Part shown: positions 32,727 through 41,252 of the stretch, piece after piece
Numbering within the stretch: the first letter of the stretch is position 1
Layout: each line of letters opens with the position of its first letter
Assembly (NCBI RefSeq): GCF_900142985.1
Contig: NZ_LT670849.1
Location: forward strand, 5,658,501 to 5,722,500
Direction of reading: 5' to 3'
Length of the DNA stretch: 64,000 bases
From: Bradyrhizobium erythrophlei
GTDB lineage: Bacteria; Pseudomonadota; Alphaproteobacteria; Rhizobiales; Xanthobacteraceae
Program-made: the position numbers and the translations under genes
Notes under the pieces: generated by a model
Seen by the model: the letters and a program-made list of their open reading frames with translations, nothing else
Told to the model about the DNA's origin: nothing
The model's database searches: none

Positions 32727-33524
32727 ATGGATGACCGGCCGGGCCGAAAGCAGGGCGATGAGCGCTTGTGGCCGCTTGGCTCAAGCGAGCGCAACCGCTG
32801 GATGGTCTCGGAACGCACGGCCGATCTGGTGCGCCCGCCCATCGAGCCGCGGCCACTCACGGTGCAGACGGATGGCAAGGAGGTCACGCTCGATCTGTCA
32901 CGCACGGCCATCGTCATCATCGACATGCAGAACGACTTCTGCCATCCCGAAGGCTGGCTTTCGCATATCGGCGTCGACGTGACGCCGGCGCGAAAGCCGA
33001 TCGTACCCTTGCAACGTTTACTGCCGGCGCTGCGTGGGCAAGGCGTGCCCGTGATCTGGCTCAATTGGGGAAACCGTCCGGACCGACTCAATCTCAGCCC
33101 GGCTCTGCTGCATGTCTACAAGCCCAGCGGCGCCGGCGTCGGTCTCGGCGATGCCCTGCCGGGCTCGGGAGCGAAGGTCCTCGAACGCGGCAGTTGGTCG
33201 GCTGCAATTGTGGAAGAGCTGGCGCCCGGTCCGTCGGACATTCACGTGGCGAAGTACCGGATGTCCGGCTTCCAGGATACCGAGCTCGACAGCATCCTGC
33301 GCAACCTTGCCGTCACCACGGTGCTGTTCGCCGGCGTGAATGCGGATCAATGCGTGCTCTGTACGCTGCAGGATGCGAATTTTCGCGGCTACGACTGTCT
33401 GCTTCTCGAGGATTGCGTGGCCACGACGTCGCCGGACTACTGCATGTCGGCCACCCTCTATAATGTCCGGCAATGCTTCGGCTTTGTCGTCCGATCCGAG
33501 GCGGTTACCTCACAACTTTCGTAG
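32727..33524 (+). CDS. Isochorismatase-family amidohydrolase (N-carbamoylsarcosine amidase / RutB / biuret hydrolase type)
   Basis: A 265-residue cysteine hydrolase. The triad is visible: Asp66 in IIDMQNDF, Lys176 in AKYRMSGF and Cys209 in GVNADQCV. The motif YRMSGFQDTELDSILRNL, the DMQNDF and the ADQC nucleophile loop place it with carbamoyl-group amidases (N-carbamoylsarcosine, ureidoacrylate, biuret), not with true isochorismatases. The N-terminal 50 residues are an extension. Context with HyuAB-type hydantoinases supports hydrolysis of an N-carbamoyl product. The exact substrate is not decided. Confidence 0.85.
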   Translation: MDDRPGRKQGDERLWPLGSSERNRWMVSERTADLVRPPIEPRPLTVQTDGKEVTLDLSRTAIVIIDMQNDFCHPEGWLSHIGVDVTPARKPIVPLQRLLPALRGQGVPVIWLNWGNRPDRLNLSPALLHVYKPSGAGVGLGDALPGSGAKVLERGSWSAAIVEELAPGPSDIHVAKYRMSGFQDTELDSILRNLAVTTVLFAGVNADQCVLCTLQDANFRGYDCLLLEDCVATTSPDYCMSATLYNVRQCFGFVVRSEAVTSQLS

Positions 33525-33537
33525 GCGGTGATTTCAG

Positions 33538-34893
33538 GTGAACGATCTCTCCCTCAACAAGCTCGACAGGCTGGTCGCCGAGCTCGGTGATATCCCCGTC
33601 GTCACCGATCCGAAGGTCGTGCGCCGGCGTTCGCGCGATTTTTTCTGGTACAGTCCGATCCTGAACGAGCTGCTCGACGGCAAATCGGCCGATCTGATCG
33701 TGGCGCCGCGCGACGAGAGCGACGTCATCCGGGTCGCTGCGGCCTGCGCGCGCCATCGCGTACCGATCACGGTGCGGGCAGGGGGCACCGGCAATTACGG
33801 CCAGGCCGTGCCGCTCAATGGTGGAGTTTTGCTCGACATATCGGCTTTGACCGATATCGAATGGATCAAACCGGGTGTGCTCCGCGTTGGTGCTGGCGCA
33901 AAAATGAACGCGATCGACGCCGAGACGCAAGCCCAAGGCTTTGAGCTGCGGATGCACCCATCCACCAAGCGTACCGCCACCATCGGTGGCTTCGTCGCCG
34001 GCGGGTCCGGCGGCATCGGGTCGGTCACCTATGGCGGCTTGCGCGAACATGGCAACATCCTGGCCGCGCGTGTTGTCACCGTCGAGGAGAAGCCGCGCGT
34101 CATCGAGCTGCGGCGGGACGCCGCGCAGAAGATCAATCGCGCTTATGGAACAACCGGCATCATCACGGCACTGGAGATGCCGCTCGCGCCCAGCTGGAAA
34201 TGGATCGACGTCGTGGTGGCGTTCGACGATTTCATGGACGCTGCCGCGTTCGGCTACGAGGCGGCGCTGGCCGACGGCATCGTCAAGAAGCTGCTCGCGC
34301 CGGTCACCTGGCCGCTGCCATCCTATTTCGGCGCACTCAAGCCTCATTGTCCTGACGGCAAGAGCATCCTGATCGCCATGATCGCGGAACCGTCGCTGGA
34401 AAGTTTCAAGGCGCTGCTGGGCAACCGCGGCACGATCACGCTGGAAACGCCGACCGATGACAGTCCGGGACAGGTCCCGCTTTACGAATACACCTGGAAC
34501 CACACGACGCTACAGGTGCTGAAGTCCGACCGCTCCGTCACCTACCTGCAATGCCTTTACCCGCATGACCGGCTGCTCGAGAAGGTCGCCGAAATGCGCG
34601 AGCTGTTTCCGGATGAGGTGCTGCAACATCTGGAGTTCATCCGCTTCGGTGGCCGCGTCACCTGTAGCGGCCTGCCGGTGGTGCGCTTCCGCGATGCCCA
34701 CCGCCTCAACGAGATCATTTCGCTGCACGAGCAACGCGGGGTCTATATTGCCAACCCGCATGTCTACACGGTCGAGGACGGTAGCCGTTACAAGCGCGCC
34801 GATGCCGACCAACTCGGGTTCAAGCAGGAGGTCGATCCGTTCGGCCTGCTCAATCCCGGCAAGATGCGGAGTTTTGTGAGCGCGCGAGCATGA
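33538..34893 (+). CDS. FAD-linked oxidoreductase (FAD_binding_4 type)
   Basis: A 451-residue protein from a GTG at 33538, 13 bp after the amidase gene. ADLIVAPRDESDVIRVAAAC and VRAGGTGNYGQAVPLNGG are the PCMH-type FAD-binding motifs seen in glycolate, D-lactate and berberine-bridge oxidases. HPSTKRTATIGGFVAGGSGG is the second FAD loop. No covalent-His signature is obvious. It probably oxidises an alpha-hydroxy or amine product of the pathway. It overlaps the NAD(P)H oxidoreductase gene by four bases. Confidence 0.85.
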   Translation: MNDLSLNKLDRLVAELGDIPVVTDPKVVRRRSRDFFWYSPILNELLDGKSADLIVAPRDESDVIRVAAACARHRVPITVRAGGTGNYGQAVPLNGGVLLDISALTDIEWIKPGVLRVGAGAKMNAIDAETQAQGFELRMHPSTKRTATIGGFVAGGSGGIGSVTYGGLREHGNILAARVVTVEEKPRVIELRRDAAQKINRAYGTTGIITALEMPLAPSWKWIDVVVAFDDFMDAAAFGYEAALADGIVKKLLAPVTWPLPSYFGALKPHCPDGKSILIAMIAEPSLESFKALLGNRGTITLETPTDDSPGQVPLYEYTWNHTTLQVLKSDRSVTYLQCLYPHDRLLEKVAEMRELFPDEVLQHLEFIRFGGRVTCSGLPVVRFRDAHRLNEIISLHEQRGVYIANPHVYTVEDGSRYKRADADQLGFKQEVDPFGLLNPGKMRSFVSARA

Positions 34894-35480
34894 TGATGCG
34901 CGTGCTTTACGTCTATTGCCATCCACTCGACGACAGTTTTCACGCATCTATCCGAAAAGAAGCGCTGGCCGGCCTTGCAGAGGCCGGTCATGCGGTTGAT
35001 CTGCTCGATCTCTATGCCGAGAATTTCGATCCGGTGCTTTCGGCAGAGCGCCGCCGGGACTATCACGACCCCGAGCGCAATCGCCTCAACAATCAGGCCT
35101 ATGTCGATCGGCTGATGGCTGCCAATGCGCTGGTCGTGCAGTTTCCGACGTGGTCATTCGGGCCGCCGGCGATGCTCAAAGGCTGGTTCGACCGCATGTT
35201 CGGCCCCGGCATTGCGCTTGATCTCTCCGATCCCCGCCACGCCAGGCCGATGCTGAAACATATCGAACGCATCACGGGCATCGCGACCTATGGGCGGCCG
35301 CGCTGGCAGGCGATCGGCATGGCCGATCCGCCGCGCAAGATCATAAAGCGTTATCTCCCGTGGTTCACCGGGGGCCGGGCGCGGGTGCGATATTATGCGC
35401 TGTATCACATGAACGTCGCGACGGCGGAGCGACGGGGTCGTTTCCTTGCAAAGGTGCGACGGGAAATGAGCCGGTTCTAA
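34890..35480 (+). CDS. NAD(P)H-dependent FMN oxidoreductase (flavodoxin-like fold)
   Basis: A 196-residue protein beginning with VLYVYCHPLDDSFHASIRKE, typical of the NQO/WrbA-like Flavodoxin_2 family. NALVVQFPTWSFGPPAMLKG and WFDRMFGPG form the flavin- and nicotinamide-binding loops. It may reduce quinones, azo compounds or supply reduced flavin. Coupled by ATGA to the FAD oxidoreductase, ending the five-gene unit that begins with the creatininase. RidA converges 6 bp downstream. Confidence 0.85.
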   Translation: MMMRVLYVYCHPLDDSFHASIRKEALAGLAEAGHAVDLLDLYAENFDPVLSAERRRDYHDPERNRLNNQAYVDRLMAANALVVQFPTWSFGPPAMLKGWFDRMFGPGIALDLSDPRHARPMLKHIERITGIATYGRPRWQAIGMADPPRKIIKRYLPWFTGGRARVRYYALYHMNVATAERRGRFLAKVRREMSRF

Positions 35481-35486
35481 CCAGCC

Positions 35487-35936
35487 TCATGCCGGGGTCG
35501 CGGCGATGGCCTCGATTTCAACCACGAATTCGGGTCGGGTGAATCCGGAGACGATCATCAGTGTCGAGGCCGGTGGCGTTCCCGGAAATTGCCGGTCGCG
35601 CACGCGCATATAACCCTGCATGTGCTCGCGGCCTGTCACATAGGCATTCAATCGCACGATATTGGCCAGCGTCATCCCATCCTCGGCGAGGATCGCTGCG
35701 ATATTGGCAAAGCAAAGCTCGGCCTGCGCTTCGCAGTCGGCGGGAATCTGCTCGTCGGAACCGATGCCGAGTTGCCCTGAGGTGAGGACCAGCCTGTATC
35801 CGGCCGGGACGGCGATGCCGTGGCTATATCGGGCAAAGGGCGGCCGGATCGAAGGCGGGGCGAGGGCTCGCAAGTTGAACGGCTCCTGGTGGGTGAAATC
35901 GCGCCGATGGTAGGACGGCTGCAACGGCAGCGTCAT
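35487..35936 (-). CDS. RidA-family (YjgF/YER057c) protein
   Basis: A 149-residue protein from the ATG at 35936 (the frame runs on to 36017 without good sequence). GYRLVLTSGQLGIGSDEQIP and NIVRLNAYVTGREHMQGYMR match the RidA fold, and RPEFVVEIEAIA is its C-terminal strand, where the family often has R and E at the active site. RidA enzymes deaminate reactive enamine/imine intermediates; relatives act on aminoacrylate in pyrimidine (Rut) catabolism. That fits the amidase context. Confidence 0.85.
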   Translation of the reverse strand: MTLPLQPSYHRRDFTHQEPFNLRALAPPSIRPPFARYSHGIAVPAGYRLVLTSGQLGIGSDEQIPADCEAQAELCFANIAAILAEDGMTLANIVRLNAYVTGREHMQGYMRVRDRQFPGTPPASTLMIVSGFTRPEFVVEIEAIAATPA

Positions 35937-36108
35937 TGGAAAATTTGACAGTGCTGCCGCGGAACGCTTCGCGGCCAGTGGCGGTTGCCTATAAATTTGG
36001 CGTTGCCGATAAAGCAACGGATCGCTCGAATAAAAATGCTTTCAGGCGACAGTCCGCTTGGGCATCCTCGGCGCAGTTCGGCACCGCTCGACACGAGGAT
36101 CAACCCCT

Positions 36109-37101
36109 ATGGCGATGAAAAATTTCACCCGCTTGGCCGCGACCGCGTTGATCGGAGTAGCCGTGCTGACCGGGTCGCTTTCACCGGCGGCGGCCGCCGA
36201 CAAGGTCACATTCCTGACCAGCTGGTTCGCCCAGGCCGAGCACGGCGGCTTCTACCAGGCGAAAGCAAGCGGGCTCTACGAAAAGGCCGGCCTCGATGTG
36301 ACCATCAAGATGGGCGGCCCGCAGATCAATGGCGCGCAGCTCCTGCTGGCCGGCGATGCCGATTTCATCATGGGCTACGACATCCAGGTGCTCAAGGGCC
36401 GCGAGCAGAATCAACCGCTGGTGACGGTGGCGTCCTCGTTCCAATTCGACTTGCAGGGGATCATGGCCCATGACGATGTGGCGGATCTCGCCGCGCTCAA
36501 GGGCCGGCCGATCCTGATTGCGGGATCGTCGCGTGCGACGTTCTGGCCGTGGCTGCGCACCAAATACGGCTACACCGACGACCAGATCCGCCCCTACACC
36601 TTCAACCTGCAGCCGTTCTTCGCCGACAAGACCATGGCGCAGCAGGCCTATCCGTCCTCCGAGCCGTATCAGGCGGAGCAGCAGAACGAGAAGGTGAAAT
36701 TCTTCCTGTTCGCCGATGGCGGCTATCCGCCCTATGGTTCGACCATCGTCACCACCGAGAAGATGATCGCCGAAAAGCCCGATGTGATCGCGCGGTTCGT
36801 CAAGGCCTCGCTCGAAGGCTGGCGCGACTACATGAAGAATCCCGCACCGGGCAACGCGCTGATCAAGGCCGATAATTCCAAGATGACGGATGGACAGATC
36901 GACTACGCGCTGGTGAAAATGAAGGAGATGAAGGCGATCGACCGCGGTGACGCCGCCACGCTCGGCGTTGGCATCATCACCGCCGACCGCTACAAGCAGA
37001 TCTACGATTTCATGGTTGCAGGCGGCCTGCTCGACCCCAAGGTCGATTGGCACAAGGCTTTCGATGATCGTTTCGTCAAGGACCTGAAAATTCTGAATTG
37101 A
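36109..37101 (+). CDS. NMT1/THI5-type ABC substrate-binding protein
   Basis: A 330-residue protein from ATG 36109 (36115 also possible) with a Sec signal (AATALIGVAVLTGSLSPAAA). DKVTFLTSWFAQAEHGGFYQ is the start of the NMT1/THI5-like periplasmic fold, which binds pyrimidine precursors, taurine, nitrate or other small heterocycles. The ATPase and permease genes follow at once, so this is the cognate binding protein. The 36058-36108 extension is not used. Confidence 0.86.
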   Translation: MAMKNFTRLAATALIGVAVLTGSLSPAAAADKVTFLTSWFAQAEHGGFYQAKASGLYEKAGLDVTIKMGGPQINGAQLLLAGDADFIMGYDIQVLKGREQNQPLVTVASSFQFDLQGIMAHDDVADLAALKGRPILIAGSSRATFWPWLRTKYGYTDDQIRPYTFNLQPFFADKTMAQQAYPSSEPYQAEQQNEKVKFFLFADGGYPPYGSTIVTTEKMIAEKPDVIARFVKASLEGWRDYMKNPAPGNALIKADNSKMTDGQIDYALVKMKEMKAIDRGDAATLGVGIITADRYKQIYDFMVAGGLLDPKVDWHKAFDDRFVKDLKILN

Positions 37102-37109
37102 GGGCGGGC

Positions 37110-37961
37110 ATGAACGCGCTGTTGCCCGGCGAACCGTTCGATGAAAACGCAAAGCCAATGACGGCCGCCAGCGAGCGGCCGCCGGCTGTCGAGGTTTTGT
37201 CTGCCGAAAAGGTCTTCAGCAACGGCACGCGCGGGCTGGCGCCGATCGATCTTTCCATTGCCGATGGCGAATTCCTGACCTTGATCGGGCCCTCCGGCTG
37301 CGGCAAGAGCACGCTGCTCAAGCTGATCGCCAATCTGCTCGAACCGTCCGACGGCCGGCTGTTGTGGTGGCGTGGCGACTTTGCGCAGGTGGGACAAGAG
37401 GGCAGGCATCTGGCGTTCGTGTTCCAGGAGCCGACCTTGATGCCCTGGGCGCGGGTTGAAGCCAATGTCAGGCTGCCGCTTGAACTCGCCGACATGCCGA
37501 GAGCCAAAGCCGATCCCCTCGTGAAGGATGCGATTGCGCGCGTGGGCTTAAGCGCCTTTGCGAGGCATTATCCCCGGCAGCTCTCCGGCGGCATGAAGAT
37601 GCGCGCCTCCATCGCAAGGGCGCTGGTCACCAGTCCGAATCTTCTCTTGATGGATGAGCCGTTCGGCGCGCTGGACGAATTCACCCGCAACAAGCTTGAC
37701 GACGACCTCGTCAGGTTGTGGTGGGAGCGCAAGCTGACGACGATCTTTGTCACGCACTCGATCTATGAAGCGGTCTTCCTTTCCACCCGCATCATCGTGA
37801 TGGCCGCAAATCCCGGCCGTATTTTCCGAACCATGACCATCGACCAACCGCAGCCGCGCGACCAGGGTTTCCGCGACAGCCCCAAATTCGCAGCCTATTG
37901 CCGCGAATTGTCGACCTGGCTTGCGGAGGCCTCGCTGCCGTCGACGGGTGCCGCATCGTGA
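37110..37961 (+). CDS. ABC transporter ATP-binding protein (SsuB/TauB/ThiZ type)
   Basis: A 283-residue protein. Walker A GPSGCGKST at residues 60-68, Q-loop VFQEPTLMPW, signature LSGGMKMR, Walker B LLLMDEP and switch histidine in IFVTHS are all present. The MPWARVEANV segment is typical of the sulfonate/nitrate/thiamine-precursor branch. The ATG at 37110 is preferred to an upstream TTG. It sits 8 bp after the binding-protein gene and overlaps the permease (GTGA). Confidence 0.9.
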   Translation: MNALLPGEPFDENAKPMTAASERPPAVEVLSAEKVFSNGTRGLAPIDLSIADGEFLTLIGPSGCGKSTLLKLIANLLEPSDGRLLWWRGDFAQVGQEGRHLAFVFQEPTLMPWARVEANVRLPLELADMPRAKADPLVKDAIARVGLSAFARHYPRQLSGGMKMRASIARALVTSPNLLLMDEPFGALDEFTRNKLDDDLVRLWWERKLTTIFVTHSIYEAVFLSTRIIVMAANPGRIFRTMTIDQPQPRDQGFRDSPKFAAYCRELSTWLAEASLPSTGAAS

Positions 37962-38758
37962 AGCCGCTTCTTGAATCCGAGGCGTTCGTGCGGATCGCAG
38001 CACCGGTCGCGGTCGGCATCGTGCTGTTTGCGCTGTGGGAGGTCGGTTGCCGGATGGCGTCCGTGCCGGTCTATCTCTTTCCCAAGCCGAGCGACATCTT
38101 CACAAGCCTCGTGAATAACGGTCCCTCGTTGTTGCGCGCACTGCTCGTGACCTTGCGGGTGACCTTGCAGGCCTTTGTGGCGGCCGTCATCCTCGGCACG
38201 CTGATCGCCTTCGTGTTCGTGCAAAGCCGGGCCATCGAAGTCAGCCTGTTCCCCTATGCGGTGTTGTTGCAGGTGACGCCGGTCGTTGCGATCGCGCCGC
38301 TCGTCATCATTCTGGTGAAGAATACCCAGCTCTCGCTGACCATATGCGCAACGCTGGTGGCGCTGTTTCCGATCATATCCAACACCACGCTCGGCCTTCG
38401 CAGCGTCGATCCCGGACTGGCGAATTATTTCCGGATGAACCGCGCAAGCCGTATGAAGACCCTGATGAAGCTCCGCATCCCCGGCGCGCTGCCATACTTT
38501 TTCGGCGGCTTGCGGATTTCGAGTGGCCTGGCGCTGATCGGCGCCGTCGTCGCCGAGTTCGTCGCCGGCACCGGCGGGCGCTCGTCGGGATTGGCTTATG
38601 AAATCCTCGACGCCGGGTTCACGCTCGATATCCCGCGCATGTTCGCGGCGCTATTCCTGATCACCATGACCGGCGTCGTGCTGTTCGCCGCCATGGTGGC
38701 GCTGTCGCAGGTGGCTTTATCGAACTGGCATGAAAGCGAGACAAGGGCCGAAACATGA
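37958..38758 (+). CDS. ABC transporter permease (SsuC/TauC type)
   Basis: A 266-residue protein from a GTG overlapping the ATPase stop. Six hydrophobic segments and the coupling-helix region MNRASRMKTLMKLRIPGALP, equivalent to the EAA loop of BPD permeases, are visible. Completes the import system with 36109 and 37110. Its stop overlaps the ATG of the amidohydrolase gene (ATGA), tying uptake to the first catabolic step. Confidence 0.88.
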   Translation: MKPLLESEAFVRIAAPVAVGIVLFALWEVGCRMASVPVYLFPKPSDIFTSLVNNGPSLLRALLVTLRVTLQAFVAAVILGTLIAFVFVQSRAIEVSLFPYAVLLQVTPVVAIAPLVIILVKNTQLSLTICATLVALFPIISNTTLGLRSVDPGLANYFRMNRASRMKTLMKLRIPGALPYFFGGLRISSGLALIGAVVAEFVAGTGGRSSGLAYEILDAGFTLDIPRMFAALFLITMTGVVLFAAMVALSQVALSNWHESETRAET

Positions 38759-40116
38759 CCGCCATGCTGATCGATAACGCCGCCGGCATCTTCACCGGGC
38801 TGGCCGGGCCTGCGATGCGTACGTCGGGTCAAATCCGGATTCGGGACGGCGTGATCACCGAGATCGGCGCGCTGGAACTGAGACCCGACGAGCTCAGACT
38901 CGATGCCCGCGGCGGGGTGGTCTATCCCGGCCTGGTCTCGACTCATCACCATCTGTTCCAGAGCGTGCTCAAGGGCGTGCGCTCGGGCATCGATCAGCCG
39001 CTTGCGGGATGGCTGCGCGAGGTTCCCTATCGCTACTGGTCGAAGCTCGACGAGGAGGCGCTGGCGGTCGCCGCGCGCATCGGATTGGCCGAGCTCCTGC
39101 TGTCGGGAACGACGACGGCTGCCGACCATCATTATCTCTTCAGCGACACGTTCAGGTTTGATCCGGCACAGGTGATCTTCGACGTCGCGCGCAGCCTTGG
39201 TCTTCGCCTGGTCTTCTGCCGCGGCGGTGCCACCATCGCGCGCCATGTCGATAAATATGGTTCGACGACGACGCCGGTGGAGACGCTCGACCACATGCTG
39301 CAATCGGTCGAGGCCTGTGCGCAGCGTTTCCACGATGCGTCGCCCGGCAGTCTGTCGCGGGTCGCGCTGGCGCCGACCACGCCGACCTGGTCGATCGATC
39401 CCGGCGAACTCAAGGAGGCGATCGCGGCCGCTCGCCGAATGGGAGTTCGCCTGCATAGCCATCTCTCCGAGAGCACCGACTATGTCGATTTCTGTCTGTC
39501 GGTTCACGGCAAGCGTCCGGTGCATTGGCTGGCCGAGCATGACTGGTTGGGTCCGGATGTATGGTTTGCGCATCTGGTGCATCTGGATGAGGACGAGGTG
39601 CGGATTCTCGCCAGCACCGGCACCGGCATGGCGCATTGTCCTCAATCCAACTGCCGGCTCGGCTCGGGCGTTGCGCCGGCGGATGCGTTGGCGCGCATCG
39701 GTGGCGCGGTCTCGCTTGGCGTCGACGGCGCGGCCTCGAACGAAGCCGCCGACATGCTGTGCGAAATGCACAGCGCCTGGCACACCCATCGCGCGGTGAA
39801 GGGGGCGGGCGCGGTAACGGCGGAAGACGTCGTGCATTGGGCGACCGCCGGCGGCGCGCGCGTGCTTGGCATGCCCCATGTCGGCACGCTGGCGCCGGGG
39901 CAGCAGGCCGACATTGCGATCTTCGATCTCGACGAGCCCCGGCACTTCGGCATGCACGATCCCATGATCGCGCCGGTGACGTGCGGCGGCTCGGCGAAAG
40001 TGCGCCACCTTCTGGTCGGCGGACGGGTTGTCGTCGAGAATGGAGTCATTCCGGGTCTCGACCTGCAAAAACTGAAATCGGATGCCGCGCGCGTCGTCTC
40101 GCGCCTGGTAGCCTGA
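38755..40116 (+). CDS. Amidohydrolase, AtzA/TrzN/8-oxoguanine deaminase type
   Basis: A 453-residue protein. Metal-binding STHHHLFQ at the first strand, RLHSHLSES, WFAHLVHLD and GVDGAASNE provide the histidines and aspartate of a mononuclear zinc deaminase/chlorohydrolase. Relatives include atrazine chlorohydrolase, triazine hydrolases and guanine-type deaminases. The N- and C-terminal strands form the composite small domain. Overlap with the permease gene suggests the imported ligand is its substrate. Compare the similar copies at 44714 and 56680. Confidence 0.88.
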   Translation: MTAMLIDNAAGIFTGLAGPAMRTSGQIRIRDGVITEIGALELRPDELRLDARGGVVYPGLVSTHHHLFQSVLKGVRSGIDQPLAGWLREVPYRYWSKLDEEALAVAARIGLAELLLSGTTTAADHHYLFSDTFRFDPAQVIFDVARSLGLRLVFCRGGATIARHVDKYGSTTTPVETLDHMLQSVEACAQRFHDASPGSLSRVALAPTTPTWSIDPGELKEAIAAARRMGVRLHSHLSESTDYVDFCLSVHGKRPVHWLAEHDWLGPDVWFAHLVHLDEDEVRILASTGTGMAHCPQSNCRLGSGVAPADALARIGGAVSLGVDGAASNEAADMLCEMHSAWHTHRAVKGAGAVTAEDVVHWATAGGARVLGMPHVGTLAPGQQADIAIFDLDEPRHFGMHDPMIAPVTCGGSAKVRHLLVGGRVVVENGVIPGLDLQKLKSDAARVVSRLVA

Positions 40117-40135
40117 AAATTCGCGGAGGAACATC

Positions 40136-41161
40136 ATGCTGAACACCAAGCAACCGGTACTGCGCCGCTTCTGGTACGCGCTGATGCCGGTCGAGAATCT
40201 CAAGGATGGGCCAAAGCCGTTTACGCTGTTGGGCGAGCCGATCGTCTTGTTTCTCGACGCCAAGGGTGAGCCGGCGGCGCTCGAGGATCGCTGCTGTCAC
40301 CGGACCGCAAAGCTCTCGAAGGGCTGGTGCAATAACGGCAACATCGTCTGCGGCTATCATGGCTGGGAATATGACCGCGACGGCAAGCTGGTGATGATTC
40401 CGCAGTTTCCGTTCGAGCAACCCGTGCCTGAAGCGAAGGCGCGCTCGTTTCGCGCCAAGACCCGTTACGGCTATGTCTGGGTCGCGCTCGATGAGCCCTT
40501 GAGCGACATTCCCGATATTCCGGAAGACGGCTTGCCGGGTTATCGCCGCATCAACCAGTTCTACGAAAAATGGAACACGGCGGCGCTGCGTCTGATGGAG
40601 AACTCGTTCGACAACGCGCACTTTGCTTTCGTGCACAAGGGCACCTTCGGCGACATCAACCAGCCCAAGCCAGAGAAATACGAGATCACCGAGAACGAGG
40701 ACGGTTTCGACGCCGAGACCATCATCACCGTGCGCAACCCGCTGAGCGCCTCAAGGATCACTGGCACGACGGAGCCGACCACCAAACGTCATCAGCGCAA
40801 CAAATGGTTCATCCCGTTCTGCCGTCGCCTCGACATGGAATATCCGTCCGGGATCCGCCACATCATCTTCAACTGCGCGACCCCGATTTCCGACGGCCAG
40901 ATCCAGGTCATCCAACTGCTTTTCCGCAACGACACCGAAGCCGACTGTTCCGCACAGGAACTGATCGATTGGGACGCCGCGATTATTGCCGAGGATCGCG
41001 ACATGCTGGAATCCACCGATCCCGACGCCATCGTCGATATGGGCCGGAAGATCGAGATGCACATGCCGTCCGACCGGCCCGGAATGATCATGCGAAAGCG
41101 ATTGCTGGAATTGCTGCGCGCCCACGATGAAGAGGAACTGCCGAGAGAACGCGTGGCGTGA
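40136..41161 (+). CDS. Rieske non-haem iron oxygenase, complete alpha subunit
   Basis: A 341-residue protein with a strong GGAGGA ribosome site. The Rieske lobe is intact: Cys53-x-His55 (RCCHR) and Cys72-x-x-His75 (CGYHGW). The catalytic domain has N156-x-x-D159-x-x-H162-x4-H167 in the segment MENSFDNAHFAFVH. Architecture is that of phthalate/vanillate-type mono- or demethylases (one alpha subunit, about 340 residues). No reductase gene is nearby. Together with the split proteins elsewhere in the region it shows what the complete layout looks like. Confidence 0.9.
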   Translation: MLNTKQPVLRRFWYALMPVENLKDGPKPFTLLGEPIVLFLDAKGEPAALEDRCCHRTAKLSKGWCNNGNIVCGYHGWEYDRDGKLVMIPQFPFEQPVPEAKARSFRAKTRYGYVWVALDEPLSDIPDIPEDGLPGYRRINQFYEKWNTAALRLMENSFDNAHFAFVHKGTFGDINQPKPEKYEITENEDGFDAETIITVRNPLSASRITGTTEPTTKRHQRNKWFIPFCRRLDMEYPSGIRHIIFNCATPISDGQIQVIQLLFRNDTEADCSAQELIDWDAAIIAEDRDMLESTDPDAIVDMGRKIEMHMPSDRPGMIMRKRLLELLRAHDEEELPRERVA

Positions 41162-41252
41162 CAGCCAAAGGCCGGCCAATCGAAGCGGGCCGGCAATGGT
41201 CCAAAACCTGCATGGGCGAGAGCGGATCGGAACTCTTGTGTGGGGTCAGTTC

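Noticed and set aside
38596..40263. Minus-strand open frame of 555 codons
   Set aside because: Antisense to the amidohydrolase with a full metal site; translation is histidine/arginine-rich and typical of a shadow frame.
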